From: an uncultured Clostridia bacterium
GTDB lineage: Bacteria; Bacillota_A; Clostridia; Oscillospirales; Oscillospiraceae
Direction: 5' to 3'
Assembly: GCA_947167435.1 (NCBI GenBank)
Contig: CAMVIC010000136.1
Span: 1 to 5,050 of the forward strand
DNA length: 5,050 nucleotides
Position 1 is the first letter of the stretch. Each line of letters opens with the position of its first letter. The notes under the pieces were generated by a model that was not told the origin of the DNA, did no database searches, and saw only the letters and a list, made by a program, of their open reading frames with translations. The translations under genes and the position numbers were made by a program. Of this stretch, positions 5,000 through 5,050 are shown piece after piece.

Positions 5000-5032
5000 G
5001 TTTTTTCCGGGGACATGCGCCTCGGAAAAAAC
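5000..5032 (+). repeat. 13-bp hairpin, T-rich 5' arm
   Basis: GTTTTTTCCGGGG (5000-5012) pairs with CCTCGGAAAAAAC (5020-5032) around a 7-nt loop, with one G-U wobble (5010/5022) that is favourable only in plus-strand RNA. It has the same T-arm/A-arm layout as the hairpin 12 bp upstream, suggesting a paired repeat unit. Confidence 0.65.
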
Positions 5033-5050
5033 TCTTCTCAGACTGCAAGT

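Noticed and set aside
2845..5016. A 723-codon open frame on the minus strand
   Set aside because: It lies antisense to the repeat protein and ridA, is Ala/Gly/Val/His-rich with the same 20-residue period, and has no family resemblance. The frame stays open because of the GC-rich repeats on the other strand.
4964..5032. Twin hairpins as intrinsic terminators
   Set aside because: The T-runs precede rather than follow the stems on both strands.

Overview
The window looks like GC-rich Firmicutes chromosome, most likely a gut-type clostridium of the Oscillospiraceae/Ruminococcaceae kind. This is an inference from four things: strong AGGAGG-type ribosome binding sites, C/G-ending codons, a Gram-positive secreted protein built on choline-binding-like wall repeats, and intergenic DNA crowded with GC-rich palindromes. 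No taxonomic marker gene is present.

Layout. (1) Positions 1-1727, minus strand: a proline biosynthesis operon, proB (complete, short PUA-less form) followed by proA (its 3' end runs off the left edge), with a 17-bp coding overlap and a near-consensus extended -10 promoter at 1760-1788. (2) Positions 1789-2533: about 745 bp with no credible gene, packed with inverted repeats. Two imperfect 31-bp inverted arms (25/31 identical) bound a 385-bp segment, and an 18-bp sequence is repeated exactly on opposite strands at 1921 and 2411. This looks like a cluster of small non-autonomous intergenic repeats. (3) Positions 2534-4422, plus strand: a promoter, a ribosome binding site and a 608-residue secreted protein with a signal peptide, 21 aromatic wall-binding repeats and a C-terminal CAP (SCP/PR1) domain. 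(4) Positions 4507-4878, plus strand: ridA, the enamine/imine deaminase, preceded by a GC hairpin and followed by a terminator-like hairpin. (5) Positions 4924-5050: no gene, but two adjacent strong hairpins with T-rich 5' arms and A-rich 3' arms.

How the genes relate. proB and proA catalyse the first two steps from glutamate towards proline and are clearly co-transcribed. The CAP protein is an exported, probably wall-attached protein under its own promoter and has no evident link to proline synthesis. ridA is a housekeeping metabolite-repair gene; it may be read from the CAP-protein promoter, since no strong terminator or separate promoter is visible between them.

I found no convincing new multi-gene system. 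The most interesting material is the repeat-rich intergenic segment and the architecture of the CAP protein: a three-unit super-repeat, one shortened repeat, and an apparently missing His in the CAP site.
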